A stretch of DNA of 64,000 nucleotides, from the NCBI GenBank assembly GCA_024762795.1, contig JANTGS010000001.1:1-64000 (forward strand), given 5' to 3'. A program made the position numbers and the translations under genes. Of this stretch, positions 18,347-27,785 are shown piece after piece; positions within the stretch are counted from its first letter, which is position 1; each line of letters opens with the position of its first letter. The notes beneath the pieces were generated by a model. That model ran no database searches. It was not told the origin of the DNA and saw nothing but the letters and a program-made list of their open reading frames with translations. The stretch is from Flavobacteriaceae bacterium (lineage in GTDB: Bacteria > Bacteroidota > Bacteroidia > Flavobacteriales > Flavobacteriaceae).

Positions 18347-19591
18347 ATGATGGCAAAAAAAGAAGATTTAGAATGCTCGTTTTGCAAAAGGAAGAAAGAA
18401 GAAACTAATTTACTGATTGCCGGTGTTGATGCACATATTTGCGACAGATGTATAGAACAGGCACATGGTATTGTGCTGGAAGAACTTCAGGAATCACTAT
18501 CAGTGAGCTCGGGTTCGGATCTGACGGTTAAAAAACCCAATGAGATTAAAGAATTTCTTGATCAGTACATTATTGGGCAGGATTTTGCTAAAAAAGTGAT
18601 GTCGGTTGCAGTTTATAACCATTACAAACGTCTCGGACAAACCAATCTGAAAGGTACGGATGATGTTGAGATTGAAAAAAGTAATATTATTCTGGTAGGG
18701 GAAACCGGAACAGGAAAAACCCTTATTGCCAGAACTATTGCAAGAATGCTCGATGTGCCTTTTGCTATTGTTGATGCAACGGTACTTACCGAAGCCGGTT
18801 ATGTGGGAGAAGATGTGGAGACCATCCTTACCCGTTTGCTGCAGGCTGCAGATTATAATTTGGAAAAAGCAGAAAGAGGTATTGTTTTTATCGATGAGAT
18901 CGATAAGATCGCCAGAAAAAGCGATAACCCTTCCATTACCCGTGATGTCTCAGGAGAAGGGGTTCAGCAGGCATTGTTAAAATTACTCGAAGGAGCCAAA
19001 GTTAATGTTCCGCCCAAAGGAGGAAGAAAACATCCGGATCAAAAATTTGTAGAAGTAAATACGAAAGATATTCTTTTTATCGCCGGAGGTGCTTTTAGTG
19101 GTATTGATAAACTTATAGGAAAACGACTGAACATGCAGGCTGTAGGTTACAGTGCATCAATTTCTGATGATAAGGTAGATCAGGAAAATATCTTACAGTA
19201 TGTTATTCCTTCCGATTTAAAATCTTTTGGATTGATCCCTGAAATTATCGGCAGGTTACCGGTGCTCGCTTATCTGAAACCTTTGGATCATGCAGCCTTA
19301 AGATCGATCCTTACCGAACCTAAGAATGCATTGATCAAGCAGTATAAGAAATTGTTTGAGATTGATGGTATCGATTTGACCATTGATGAAAAAGCACTTG
19401 ATTATATTGTGGATAAGGCGGTGGAATATAAACTGGGGGCAAGAGGACTCCGCTCATTATGTGAAGAGATTCTTACCGATGCTATGTTTGAATTACCGGG
19501 GGCCGAAGAGACAAAACTCAGGGTAACTAAAAAATATGCCGAAGAAAAATTGTCAAAATCTACTATAAAGAAACTTAAGGCTGTTTCTTAA
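18347..19591 (+). CDS. clpX: ATP-dependent Clp protease ATP-binding subunit ClpX
   Basis: A 414-residue AAA+ unfoldase. The N-terminal zinc-binding domain has C10, C13, C32 and C35, with Walker A GETGTGKT at 118-125 and Walker B FIDEID at 181-186. The GYVGEDVE pore segment and the sensor regions are intact. It recognises and threads substrates into ClpP. Two adjacent ATGs exist at 18347 and 18350 and either may be used. An intrinsic terminator follows directly. Confidence 0.96.
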   Translation: MMAKKEDLECSFCKRKKEETNLLIAGVDAHICDRCIEQAHGIVLEELQESLSVSSGSDLTVKKPNEIKEFLDQYIIGQDFAKKVMSVAVYNHYKRLGQTNLKGTDDVEIEKSNIILVGETGTGKTLIARTIARMLDVPFAIVDATVLTEAGYVGEDVETILTRLLQAADYNLEKAERGIVFIDEIDKIARKSDNPSITRDVSGEGVQQALLKLLEGAKVNVPPKGGRKHPDQKFVEVNTKDILFIAGGAFSGIDKLIGKRLNMQAVGYSASISDDKVDQENILQYVIPSDLKSFGLIPEIIGRLPVLAYLKPLDHAALRSILTEPKNALIKQYKKLFEIDGIDLTIDEKALDYIVDKAVEYKLGARGLRSLCEEILTDAMFELPGAEETKLRVTKKYAEEKLSKSTIKKLKAVS

Positions 19592-19598
19592 ATTTTTT

Positions 19599-19629
19599 AA
19601 AGACTGTCTGAAAAGGCAGTCTTTTTTTT
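19599..19629 (+). terminator. Intrinsic terminator after clpX
   Basis: AAGACTG near 19600-19606 pairs with CAGTCTT at 19617-19623 and is followed by a run of T. It closes the clpPX operon before dnaG. Confidence 0.85.
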
Positions 19630-19684
19630 ATTTTTACAATTCAAAAATGTAGCTTTGTTTTTGAATCAAATTCACATGTAAACA

Positions 19685-21661
19685 ATGATCACCAAAGACA
19701 CCATTGATAAAATCTTTGAAACCGCCCGTGTGGAGGAGGTGATTGGTGAATTTGTTCATTTAAAGAAATCCGGGAGTAATTTCAAAGGCCTGAGTCCGTT
19801 CAGTGATGAACGTACACCTTCTTTTATGGTTTCTCCGGTAAAACAGATCTGGAAAGATTTTAGTTCGGGTAAAGGAGGGAATGTGGTTACTTTTCTGATG
19901 GAACACGAACATTATTCTTACCCCGAAGCGCTCCGTTTTCTGGCAAAAAAATACAATATTGAAATAGAGGAAACACAGCAAACCGAAGAGGAAAAAGCCC
20001 ATGCTGATGAGCGTGAGAGTATGTATTTACTAAGCGAATATGCTAAAAATTATTTTCATGATATTCTTTTAAATCATGAAAAGGGCAAGGCCATTGGCCT
20101 GTCGTACTTTAAAGAACGGGACATCAGCGATGAAAGTATAAAAAAGTTTGAACTGGGTTATGCCCTGGATGAATGGACTGCTTTTACAGATAGTGCTCTT
20201 TCACAAAAGTACAGTCTGGATTATCTGCAAAAGACCGGTCTGACCATTGTAAATGGCGACAGAAAATTTGACAGGTTTAAAGGAAGGATCATTTTCCCTA
20301 TCCATTCTATGAGCGGTCGTGTACTGGGATTTGGAGGCAGGACTCTGCTTACCGATAAGAAAGTTGCAAAGTATGTCAATTCCCCCGAGAGTGAGATCTA
20401 CCATAAAAGTAAGGTGCTGTATGGTATTTTTCAAGCCAAACAGAGCATCGCACAAAAAGATAATTGTTTTTTGGTGGAAGGCTATACCGACGTGATCTCC
20501 ATGAGTCAGAAAGGAATTGAAAATGTAGTAGCTTCTTCCGGAACGGCACTCACCCCCGATCAGATCAGGTTGATCAATCGTCTGACACAGAATATTACCG
20601 TTCTTTTTGATGGGGATGCCGCGGGGATCAGGGCTTCATTAAGAGGTATTGATATGATCCTGACCCAGGGAATGAATGTAAAAGTAGTAGCCTTTGCTGA
20701 CGGAGAAGATCCCGACAGTTTTGCCCGGAAACATTCCGGCGAAGAGATTGGAGAATATCTTACAGAAAATGCTCAGGATTTTATCCAGTTCAAGGCCTCT
20801 TTATTGCTGGAGGACTCCAGAAATGACCCTGTAAAAAAAGCATCGCTCATCAGGGATATCGTTAACAGTATCTCAAAGATTCCTAACAATATTCAGCGGG
20901 AGGTTTATATTCAGGAATGTTCCAGAATTATGGATATATCTGAGAATGTCCTTTTCAGTGAACTGGCGCAGATCCTTAAAAAAGCACAGGGAAATTCCTC
21001 TGATAAGATAAGGCAGATCTCGAGCCCTGTAACGGGTGTAAAAAAAGAAACCCAAAAGGCTTCAAAGATCGATCCGAAATATATTCTGGAAAAAAAGATC
21101 ATAGAGATCTTACTCTTGTATGGTAACGAAGTGGTGGAATTTATGGATTATATTTCTGAATTTGATGAAAATGGGAAAGAGATCCTGAAAGAAGAAAAAT
21201 ATAAGCAAAAAGTATCTGATGAGGTTTATATGCATCTACATGATGATGAGATTGAATTTGCCAATGAGCATTTTAACCGTATCTATGCTGAGATCATCAA
21301 TTTACTGAATCAGGAGGAGGATATAAAAATTGATAATTTTATCCATCATCTTGATGTGGATCTTGGAAGTATTGTCAGTGACCTGATCATGGATGATGAT
21401 AAATATGCTTTGAGCGACTGGGAACGTAAAGATATCTGGGTAAAGAAAAAAGAAAAGAACATCAGTAAACTGGTAACTGATGTGATCTATAATTTAAGAC
21501 GTGTTCTGATCGATGAAAAGATCAAAGACCTAAAACAAGTGCTAAGCTCGGAGGAAGAAGTTTCAGATAAAGAATCTTTTAGGACAGAAAATTTGCAAAT
21601 GATTATTGATTATACTGATTTAAAGAAGCTTTTATACGAAAAACTAAATCGTGTGATTTAG
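19685..21661 (+). CDS. dnaG: DNA primase lacking zinc ligands
   Basis: This 658-residue DnaG synthesises RNA primers at the replication fork. The order is an N-terminal zinc-ribbon-like domain (1-100), the RNA polymerase core with a TOPRIM fold (EGYTDV at 265-270, DGDAAG at 309-314) and a helicase-binding C-terminal region. The four usual zinc ligands are absent: the CPFH motif reads SPFS at 37-40 and the CFGC motif reads DFSS at 58-61. The surrounding GLSPF, RTPSF and GKGGN framework is kept, so the fold is probably retained without metal. I believe this is a general flavobacterial trait. The gene ends one base from the convergent nadE stop. Confidence 0.94.
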   Translation: MITKDTIDKIFETARVEEVIGEFVHLKKSGSNFKGLSPFSDERTPSFMVSPVKQIWKDFSSGKGGNVVTFLMEHEHYSYPEALRFLAKKYNIEIEETQQTEEEKAHADERESMYLLSEYAKNYFHDILLNHEKGKAIGLSYFKERDISDESIKKFELGYALDEWTAFTDSALSQKYSLDYLQKTGLTIVNGDRKFDRFKGRIIFPIHSMSGRVLGFGGRTLLTDKKVAKYVNSPESEIYHKSKVLYGIFQAKQSIAQKDNCFLVEGYTDVISMSQKGIENVVASSGTALTPDQIRLINRLTQNITVLFDGDAAGIRASLRGIDMILTQGMNVKVVAFADGEDPDSFARKHSGEEIGEYLTENAQDFIQFKASLLLEDSRNDPVKKASLIRDIVNSISKIPNNIQREVYIQECSRIMDISENVLFSELAQILKKAQGNSSDKIRQISSPVTGVKKETQKASKIDPKYILEKKIIEILLLYGNEVVEFMDYISEFDENGKEILKEEKYKQKVSDEVYMHLHDDEIEFANEHFNRIYAEIINLLNQEEDIKIDNFIHHLDVDLGSIVSDLIMDDDKYALSDWERKDIWVKKKEKNISKLVTDVIYNLRRVLIDEKIKDLKQVLSSEEEVSDKESFRTENLQMIIDYTDLKKLLYEKLNRVI

Positions 21662-21662
21662 A

Positions 21663-22454
21663 TCAATTTTTAATTTCTTCAGGGATCTCACAAACCGGTA
21701 TCGGAACCATTTTATGCTGATTGGCCCGGTGCAGTTTTACATAGATATCAAATACTTCTTTTTCTCTGCCTGTAAAATCCTCACTGGTTTTTCCTTCGTC
21801 GAGTTTCTTCATAGCCCATTCCAGCTCATCATAACTGGCTCCCAGCTGATCTTCATCGGTACGGGAATCGCCAAATAAACCGTCTGTTGGCTGTGCTTTT
21901 TGAATGCTTTGGGTAATCTTTAGGTAAGCAGCGAGTTCATAGACCTCCGATTTCATCAGGTCGGCTATCGGGCTCAGATCTACGCCTCCATCACCGTATT
22001 TGGTATAAAAACCTACTCCAAAATCTTCAACTTTATTTCCGGTTCCGGCTACGAGTAATCCATCTTTTCCTGCAAAATAATACAAGGTGGTCATTCTTAA
22101 TCGGGCTCGAGTATTGGCGAGTGACAGATCAATATTCTCTCCTGCTTTGGTCTCCGGAACTGCTTTTTTAAACACTTCAAAGGTTTCTGTCAGATCAACG
22201 ATCTCAGAATTCACATTGCTGTATTGCTCTTTTAAAAATGAAATATGTTCTTTTCCGCGGTTTACCTGATTTTGAGCTTGATGGATAGGCATTTCAACAC
22301 ATAAAACAGGAAGCCCGGTTCTGGCACAAAGAGTTGAGGTTACGGCCGAATCAATTCCTCCTGAAATTCCTATAACAAATCCGTTCACTTTTGCATTTTG
22401 AGCGTATTCTTTTAACCAGTTTACAATATGATTTGTGACATTTTTAGTGTTCAT
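21663..22454 (-). CDS. nadE: NH3-dependent NAD synthetase
   Basis: A 263-residue enzyme of the N-type ATP pyrophosphatase superfamily that amidates nicotinic acid adenine dinucleotide to NAD. The PP-loop SGGIDS is at 31-36. No glutaminase domain is present, so free ammonia is the nitrogen donor, or an external glutaminase supplies it. ATG at 22454 is chosen because the in-frame TTG at 22487 would add an unconserved hydrophobic stretch. It is divergent from gldB and shares a 73-base promoter region with it. Confidence 0.93.
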   Translation of the reverse strand: MNTKNVTNHIVNWLKEYAQNAKVNGFVIGISGGIDSAVTSTLCARTGLPVLCVEMPIHQAQNQVNRGKEHISFLKEQYSNVNSEIVDLTETFEVFKKAVPETKAGENIDLSLANTRARLRMTTLYYFAGKDGLLVAGTGNKVEDFGVGFYTKYGDGGVDLSPIADLMKSEVYELAAYLKITQSIQKAQPTDGLFGDSRTDEDQLGASYDELEWAMKKLDEGKTSEDFTGREKEVFDIYVKLHRANQHKMVPIPVCEIPEEIKN

Positions 22455-22469
22455 TCTGAAAGTATTTAT

Positions 22470-22477
22470 TAGTTTTG
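22470..22477 (+). promoter_or_regulatory. Bacteroidota -7 box for gldBC
   Basis: TAGTTTTG fits TAnnTTTG and lies 50 bases upstream of the gldB ATG, in the nadE-gldB divergent region. Confidence 0.4.
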
Positions 22478-22527
22478 CGAGCAACAAAGGTATAATAATT
22501 TTAATCTTTTTATTAGTAATTGCACCT

Positions 22528-23490
22528 ATGAAATATAGTTATTTGTTGATTTTCTTTACAATTCTGTTTCTTTCCTGTTCTAAAAATAAAGAAGCAGATG
22601 CAGATGTCTCAGGTATTGAGGCACAAACAAAAATTGAACGTTTTGATCAGAAATTCTACACAACAAGTCCTGAGGAATTAGGCTCCTTAAAGAAAGAATA
22701 TCCTTATTTGTTCCCGGTAAAGATCAATGATACAGTATGGATTAATAAGATGAAGAATAAAGATGAGCTGGAGCTTTTTGAGGAAACTCAGAAACTATAT
22801 AATGATTTTTCAAAAGAAGAAAAAGAATTAAATGATCTGTTCAGACATTTAAAATATTATTATCCTGAGTTTAAAGAGCCAAAAGTGATCACTTTGCTGA
22901 GTAATATAGATTATGACAACAGTGTTATTCTTACCGATAGTATTTTGTTGATCTCTTTAGATGTTTATTTGGGGAAAGATCATAAGGTTTATCAGGATTA
23001 TCCGAAGTATGTAAAACAGAATTTTAACCGGTCACATATAATCGTGGATGTGGCAGAACAATATGCAGAAAAGATCGTTCCCCCTGCCCGTGACAGGAGT
23101 TTTACCGGGAGAATGGTGCAAGAAGGAAAGAAAAAAGAACTCGTACACCGGCTTTTACCGGACCTGCCCTATGCAGAAATCATGGGGTATAACAAAGATC
23201 AGATGGAATGGGCAGAGGTAAATGAAGTCGATATCTGGAAATATTTTATTGAAAATGAAATGCTTTTTAGTAACGATCCTGATTTGTCGCTTCGTTTTCT
23301 CGATCAGGCACCTTTTTCTAAGTTCTATATCGCCAATGATAAAGATTCCCCGGGTAGAATAGGGGTATGGTTTGGCTGGAGGATTGTAAGATCCTATCTC
23401 AACCATAATAAGACCACGCTACAAAAAATGCTGGTTACCCCAAATGATATTATTTTTAAAAGATCAAAATACAAACCGAATAAGAATTGA
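22528..23490 (+). CDS. gldB: Gliding motility lipoprotein GldB
   Basis: A 320-residue lipoprotein with a type II signal peptide ending in the lipobox LFLSC (C17), so it is anchored in a membrane facing the periplasm. The remaining sequence, including the RFDQKFY start of the mature domain and the GRIGVWFGWRIVRSYL segment near the C terminus, matches GldB. GldB is required for gliding in Flavobacterium johnsoniae. Homologues also occur in non-gliding relatives, so the gene does not prove motility. ATG at 22528 gives the correct lipoprotein signal; the open frame upstream is in the nadE leader region. gldC follows after 13 bases. Confidence 0.9.
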   Translation: MKYSYLLIFFTILFLSCSKNKEADADVSGIEAQTKIERFDQKFYTTSPEELGSLKKEYPYLFPVKINDTVWINKMKNKDELELFEETQKLYNDFSKEEKELNDLFRHLKYYYPEFKEPKVITLLSNIDYDNSVILTDSILLISLDVYLGKDHKVYQDYPKYVKQNFNRSHIIVDVAEQYAEKIVPPARDRSFTGRMVQEGKKKELVHRLLPDLPYAEIMGYNKDQMEWAEVNEVDIWKYFIENEMLFSNDPDLSLRFLDQAPFSKFYIANDKDSPGRIGVWFGWRIVRSYLNHNKTTLQKMLVTPNDIIFKRSKYKPNKN

Positions 23491-23503
23491 TAAAAGCTTT
23501 AAA

Positions 23504-23848
23504 ATGGCAGTAAAACACAAATCGAAGATTACAATAAACGTTGGCCTGGATGAGAACAGGGTTCCTGAAGAACTGGCCTGGAGCGCAGATGACGGGAATA
23601 TAGAAAATATGGAGGCAAAAGCTGCTTTTTTATCAGTTTGGGATCCCAAGGATAAAGATACTTATAAGATCCATTTATGGACAAAAGATATGCCGGTCAA
23701 TGAAATGAAGCAATTCTTTCATCAAACCCTGTTAACCATGTCGGATTCATTTGAAATAGCTACAGGAGATGAGAAAATGACTGCAACTATGCGTGATTTT
23801 TGCGATTATTTTGCCGAAAAAATGGGCTTTGGCGGTACGCAGAGTTAA
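23504..23848 (+). CDS. gldC: Gliding motility protein GldC
   Basis: A 114-residue soluble protein without a signal peptide. The pattern KITINVGLDENRVPEELAW followed by a DDGN segment and the C-terminal FCDYFAEKMGF identifies GldC, which in F. johnsoniae is encoded with GldB and improves gliding without being strictly required. The biochemical role is unknown. I chose ATG at 23504; the frame is open into gldB but those residues are not conserved. Its stop overlaps the stop of the convergent folK fusion gene (TTAA at 23845-23848). Confidence 0.88.
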   Translation: MAVKHKSKITINVGLDENRVPEELAWSADDGNIENMEAKAAFLSVWDPKDKDTYKIHLWTKDMPVNEMKQFFHQTLLTMSDSFEIATGDEKMTATMRDFCDYFAEKMGFGGTQS

Positions 23849-24972
23849 TCTTTTTCCAGGATCTTTTCAATGATCAGCTGATAATCCCCGGGATTGTTTA
23901 CAAAATCGAGTTCGGTAGCATCGATGATGAGTGTGTTCAGGTCTTTTTCACTTTTTATAAAATTGGTATAAGCCTGCTGGATATTTTTAAGGTATTCCGG
24001 ACTGATGTTCTGTTCGTAAGCTCTTCCTCTTTTTTTGATATTGCTGATGAGCCTGTCGATATCCTGATTGAGGTAAATATAAATATCGGGTTTTGTAATT
24101 TCCTTGTACAAAAGATCGAACATTTTACGGTAAAGCTTAAATTCATCAGAAGGCAGAGTAACCTGAGCAAAGATCAGCGATTTAAAAATGTAGTAATCTG
24201 AGACGATAAAATTCTTAAAAAGATCAAATTGAGAAAGGTCATTACTTAACTGATGGTACCGGTCGGCCAGAAAACTCATCTCCAGCGGAAAAGCATATCT
24301 TTCCTGATCTTTATAAAATTTTGGCAGAAATGGATTATCAGCAAAGCGTTCCAGAACGAGTTTGGCATTAAAATCTTCGCTGAACATATGGGCCAGTGAG
24401 GTTTTTCCTGAGCCAATATTTCCTTCAATAGCAATATAATTGTATTTTTCGATCAGTGATTTGGGTTGTCTGACCTTTAGATCGGTAGAAAAAACTTCTG
24501 TATTGTCGGTACAGGATCTTAAGCATTGAGAAATAGTGGTTTTGGTTACCGGATGAATCGTATTTGGAATAATCTCTGCTAAAGGAACCAGAACAAATTT
24601 CCGGTCGAGCATTCTGGGATGTGGAACGATCAGATTCTTTGTGTCAATGATCTTATTTTCAAACAAAAGCAGATCGATATCAATCTTTCTGGAAGAATAA
24701 TTACCCGAACCATCTCTTGTTCTGCCAAGAGATTTTTCTATCTCAAGCAGGGTAATCATAAGTTCTTCAGGTTCCATCTCAGTGATGAGTCCTATACAGA
24801 TATTCAAAAAATCACTCCCTTCAAAACCCCAGGATGCAGTTTTATAAACAGAAGAGATCTTACTGATACGGCCGGTCTTCTTGGCTATCAGATCAACAGC
24901 CTCCTGTAGATTCTGTAATTTTTCACCCTGGTTTGTACCTAAGGATAAGTAAGTATTTCTAACAATTTTCAT
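23845..24972 (-). CDS. folK: FolK (HPPK) fused to a deoxynucleoside kinase
   Basis: This 375-residue protein has two enzymatic domains. Residues 1-155 are 6-hydroxymethyl-7,8-dihydropterin pyrophosphokinase, with the RKIDIDLL motif at 95-102 and PHPRM at 117-121. Residues 175-375 are a deoxynucleoside kinase-like domain with P-loop GNIGSGKT at 184-191, the ERF substrate motif and an LID-like KKRGRAYE segment. The first makes a folate precursor and the second phosphorylates a deoxynucleoside, so the fusion links folate synthesis with nucleotide salvage. ATG at 24972 is preferred to TTG at 24984. It is convergent with gldC and divergent from sppA. Confidence 0.9.
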   Translation of the reverse strand: MKIVRNTYLSLGTNQGEKLQNLQEAVDLIAKKTGRISKISSVYKTASWGFEGSDFLNICIGLITEMEPEELMITLLEIEKSLGRTRDGSGNYSSRKIDIDLLLFENKIIDTKNLIVPHPRMLDRKFVLVPLAEIIPNTIHPVTKTTISQCLRSCTDNTEVFSTDLKVRQPKSLIEKYNYIAIEGNIGSGKTSLAHMFSEDFNAKLVLERFADNPFLPKFYKDQERYAFPLEMSFLADRYHQLSNDLSQFDLFKNFIVSDYYIFKSLIFAQVTLPSDEFKLYRKMFDLLYKEITKPDIYIYLNQDIDRLISNIKKRGRAYEQNISPEYLKNIQQAYTNFIKSEKDLNTLIIDATELDFVNNPGDYQLIIEKILEKD

Positions 24973-25011
24973 GATTCTTTGCAAAGAAAATAAAACTATA
25001 TGATAAAAGAT

Positions 25012-25019
25012 TATATTTG
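25012..25019 (+). promoter_or_regulatory. Bacteroidota -7 box for sppA
   Basis: TATATTTG matches TAnnTTTG and lies 86 bases upstream of the sppA ATG in the divergent folK-sppA gap. Confidence 0.4.
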
Positions 25020-25105
25020 TTTCCTATTTTATAAACAATGTAACAGTTTAGATTTTTTTACGTCTAACAGCTGATATATTTTTTACTTATAATTAAAATA
25101 ATAAT

Positions 25106-26866
25106 ATGAAATTTTTAAGAGAGTTACTCGCTGTTATTTTAGGAATATTTATTTCTATTTTCCTTTTATTTATGGTAATGGCACTTATGGTATCGGTTTT
25201 TAACACAGAGGAGGAGATCACGGTAAAGAAAAATTCAGTGCTTACCCTGAAACTGGATAAGATGATAAAAGATTACGCTCCAAAAAGTCAGGATCCGTTT
25301 GAGAATATGCTCGGATTGGGTGATGAAAAAATGGGCCTGAATAAAATGATCACTGCCATAGAAAATGCAAAGAAAGATGATCAAATAAAAGGGATCAGCA
25401 TTGAAGCCTTACAGATAAATGCCGGAATTGCACAATTACAGGCACTGAGAGATAAATTACTTGAATTTAAAGAAAGTGGGAAATTTATAACTTCCTATGC
25501 CGATTTTTACGATCAAAAGAATTATTATTTGAGTTCTGTTGCAGATTCATTGTATGTCAATCCGGTTGGTGGCATTGAATTTAAAGGTTTGAGTGGTGAA
25601 ATACTTTATTTTAAAGATTTTGAAGATAAATACGGCATTAAAATGGAAGTGATAAGGCACGGAAAATACAAAAGTGCTGTAGAACCTTATCTTACTAATA
25701 AAATGAGTGATGAGAACCGTGAGCAAACCGAATCTTTTTTAAACTCAATATGGGATGAACTTATTGAGGATATAGGTTTTTCCCGGAACAAAACATCAGA
25801 AGAGCTGAATCATATTGCTGATGACCTTTTAAGCCGAAATATTAAACTGGCTAAAACAAATGGTATGATAACCCGGGAAAAATACCTCGATGAATACCTC
25901 AGTGTTTTAAAGCAATTGACAAATACAGGGGAGAAAGATAAACTTCAAAGGATCAGTCTTGCTGATTATATCGATTCCGGAAAAGGTAAAAGAACCTCTA
26001 AATCGAGAAACAGAATTGCGGTAATCTATGCTCAGGGAACTATTATTTATGGGGAAGGAGATGAAAAAGAAGTAGGGCAGAAGATGATGATCAAGGCCAT
26101 TAAAAAGGCAAGAGAAGATAAGAATATTAAAGCCGTTGTGCTGAGGGTGAATTCACCGGGAGGAAGCGGACTGGCCTCAGATATTATCTGGCGTGAGCTG
26201 GAGCTTACCAAAAAAGAAAAACCTCTGGTGGTCTCAATGGGTAATCTGGCAGCCTCAGGAGGTTATTATATTTCGTGTAATGCCAATAAGATCTATGCGG
26301 AACCTACTACAATTACCGGATCAATTGGAGTGTTTGGTGCAGTACCTAATATTCATGAACTTTCAAATAATATCGGTATCAATGCAGAACAGGTAGAGAC
26401 AAACAAACAGTCTATGGGATACAGTATCTTTGAGCCTATTTCTCCGGAATTTTACAAAGTTACCAAAGAAGGCGTGGAAGAATTCTACAATAATTTTGTT
26501 AAAAAAGTAGCGGATGGAAGAAATATGACTTTTGCTCAGGTTGACAGTATTGCACAAGGCCGGGTATGGACAGGTAAACAGGCTAAAGAGAACGGACTTG
26601 TAGATGAGTTGGGAAGCCTGGAAGATGCTGTTGAAGCCGCTGCCGGATTGGCGGATATCGATGATTATAAGATTAGAAACTATCCAACTTATAAGAAGGA
26701 TCTTAAAAAAACCTTGAACTCAGTTCCTTTCCTGAAAATGGATAAAGAAGCTGTTTTAAAAGAAAAACTGGGAGCAGATAATTACCGCAGATATGAAGAG
26801 CTTGAAGAATTGATGAGTTTAAAAGGAATACAGACCAGGTTGCCTTTTTATATTGAGATTCATTAA
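25106..26866 (+). CDS. sppA: Signal peptide peptidase SppA, 67K type
   Basis: A 586-residue inner membrane protease with one N-terminal membrane anchor (about residues 8-31) and two tandem ClpP/crotonase-type domains facing the periplasm. The catalytic dyad of the family is present: the lysine in the YKSAVEP segment (K189) in the first domain, and the serine in the LAASGGYY segment (S384) in the second. It degrades signal peptides left in the membrane after secretion. The length is normal. It is monocistronic, and its 3' end is convergent with folA. Confidence 0.93.
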   Translation: MKFLRELLAVILGIFISIFLLFMVMALMVSVFNTEEEITVKKNSVLTLKLDKMIKDYAPKSQDPFENMLGLGDEKMGLNKMITAIENAKKDDQIKGISIEALQINAGIAQLQALRDKLLEFKESGKFITSYADFYDQKNYYLSSVADSLYVNPVGGIEFKGLSGEILYFKDFEDKYGIKMEVIRHGKYKSAVEPYLTNKMSDENREQTESFLNSIWDELIEDIGFSRNKTSEELNHIADDLLSRNIKLAKTNGMITREKYLDEYLSVLKQLTNTGEKDKLQRISLADYIDSGKGKRTSKSRNRIAVIYAQGTIIYGEGDEKEVGQKMMIKAIKKAREDKNIKAVVLRVNSPGGSGLASDIIWRELELTKKEKPLVVSMGNLAASGGYYISCNANKIYAEPTTITGSIGVFGAVPNIHELSNNIGINAEQVETNKQSMGYSIFEPISPEFYKVTKEGVEEFYNNFVKKVADGRNMTFAQVDSIAQGRVWTGKQAKENGLVDELGSLEDAVEAAAGLADIDDYKIRNYPTYKKDLKKTLNSVPFLKMDKEAVLKEKLGADNYRRYEELEELMSLKGIQTRLPFYIEIH

Positions 26867-26896
26867 AAAAGTATTATTTCTTAACTGTTTTATCTT

Positions 26897-27379
26897 TTAG
26901 GTCCGTTTATAAGTAACAAAACTGTAATCGTATTTGTTTTTTTCGTCAGCTTTAAAATCCTGACGGGAAGTCTCTGCCCATATATCCGGATCGATCTCAG
27001 GGAAAAATGCATCTGCTTCAAAATCGTGATGTACAAAGGTAAGATCTAGTATATCGGCGAATTCCAGGGCTTGTTTATAGATCTCAGCTCCTCCCAGAAT
27101 AAATGGAGTGGAATCTTTTTTTGCAGATTCAATGGCGTCTTCAAGAGAGTTTTTTACAATACATCCTTCAGCAATAAAGTTTTTATTTCTTGAGATGATG
27201 ATATTGGTTCTGTTCGGAAGTGGTTTCCCCAAAGATTCATAGGTTTTTCGCCCCATGATTACATGATGTCCTGAAGTGACCTTTTTAAATCTTTTCAGAT
27301 CAGCAGGTAGATGCCAGATCAGCTGATTGTCTTTTCCAAGAGCGTTGTTTTGTGCTATTGCAGCTATGATAATGATCAT
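26897..27379 (-). CDS. folA: Dihydrofolate reductase
   Basis: A 160-residue enzyme that reduces dihydrofolate to tetrahydrofolate with NADPH. IIIIAAIAQNNALGKDNQLIWHLPADLKRF at the N terminus includes the catalytic acid of the WHLPADL segment. GRKTYESLGKPLPNRTNI and FILGGAEIYKQAL supply the cofactor-binding loops. It is the last gene of a minus-strand operon that also holds thyA, so the enzyme that consumes methylene-THF and the one that recycles the resulting DHF are coexpressed. Confidence 0.95.
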   Translation of the reverse strand: MIIIIAAIAQNNALGKDNQLIWHLPADLKRFKKVTSGHHVIMGRKTYESLGKPLPNRTNIIISRNKNFIAEGCIVKNSLEDAIESAKKDSTPFILGGAEIYKQALEFADILDLTFVHHDFEADAFFPEIDPDIWAETSRQDFKADEKNKYDYSFVTYKRT

Positions 27380-27393
27380 AAAATAGAATAAAC

Positions 27394-27768
27394 TTAAAGG
27401 GTTTCGGTGTTATCTTCCTGCTGGATATTTTGAGACAGAACACCTTTTTTCTCTAACTTCTTTTCCAGTTTTATTGATTTTTTTTCGTGTTTGGCAATTA
27501 GACTTTCGGTGGTTTTACGTTCCCATTCTTCTCCAAAGAAACGATTGATCACGAAAACATTAAAAGTATGAATGATCAGAATAAATAACCAGCCGAGAAC
27601 TACCCATAAGTACCAGTCGTATTCAGGCATAATGCCTAAATATTTATTGAGCAAAATAATGAAAACAGAGCCTACCAGAAAAATAATAAAATGAAAGTAT
27701 AAACTTTTTTTTTGTTTGGCTCTTTTACGTGCCTCTTCGTAGAGTAAATGTTGATCTTTTGGTTCCAA
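27394..27768 (-). CDS. 2TM domain membrane protein
   Basis: A 124-residue protein with two membrane helices (about residues 25-45 and 55-78) flanked by basic segments and a Lys-rich C-terminal coil. This matches the 2TM domain family common in Bacteroidota, whose function is unknown and which also occurs attached to histidine kinases. The start must be TTG at 27768, because an in-frame stop lies 13 bases upstream and there is no ATG before the first helix. The gene sits between the small ORF and folA with 14-17 base gaps, so it is part of the thyA-folA operon. Confidence 0.75.
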   Translation of the reverse strand: MEPKDQHLLYEEARKRAKQKKSLYFHFIIFLVGSVFIILLNKYLGIMPEYDWYLWVVLGWLFILIIHTFNVFVINRFFGEEWERKTTESLIAKHEKKSIKLEKKLEKKGVLSQNIQQEDNTETL

Positions 27769-27785
27769 AGCAGGGTTGGTTTAAG

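Noticed and set aside
19685..21661. Considered dnaG to be a pseudogene because the zinc cysteines are missing
   Set aside because: The frame is full length, the TOPRIM residues and zinc-domain framework are conserved, and the cell needs a primase.
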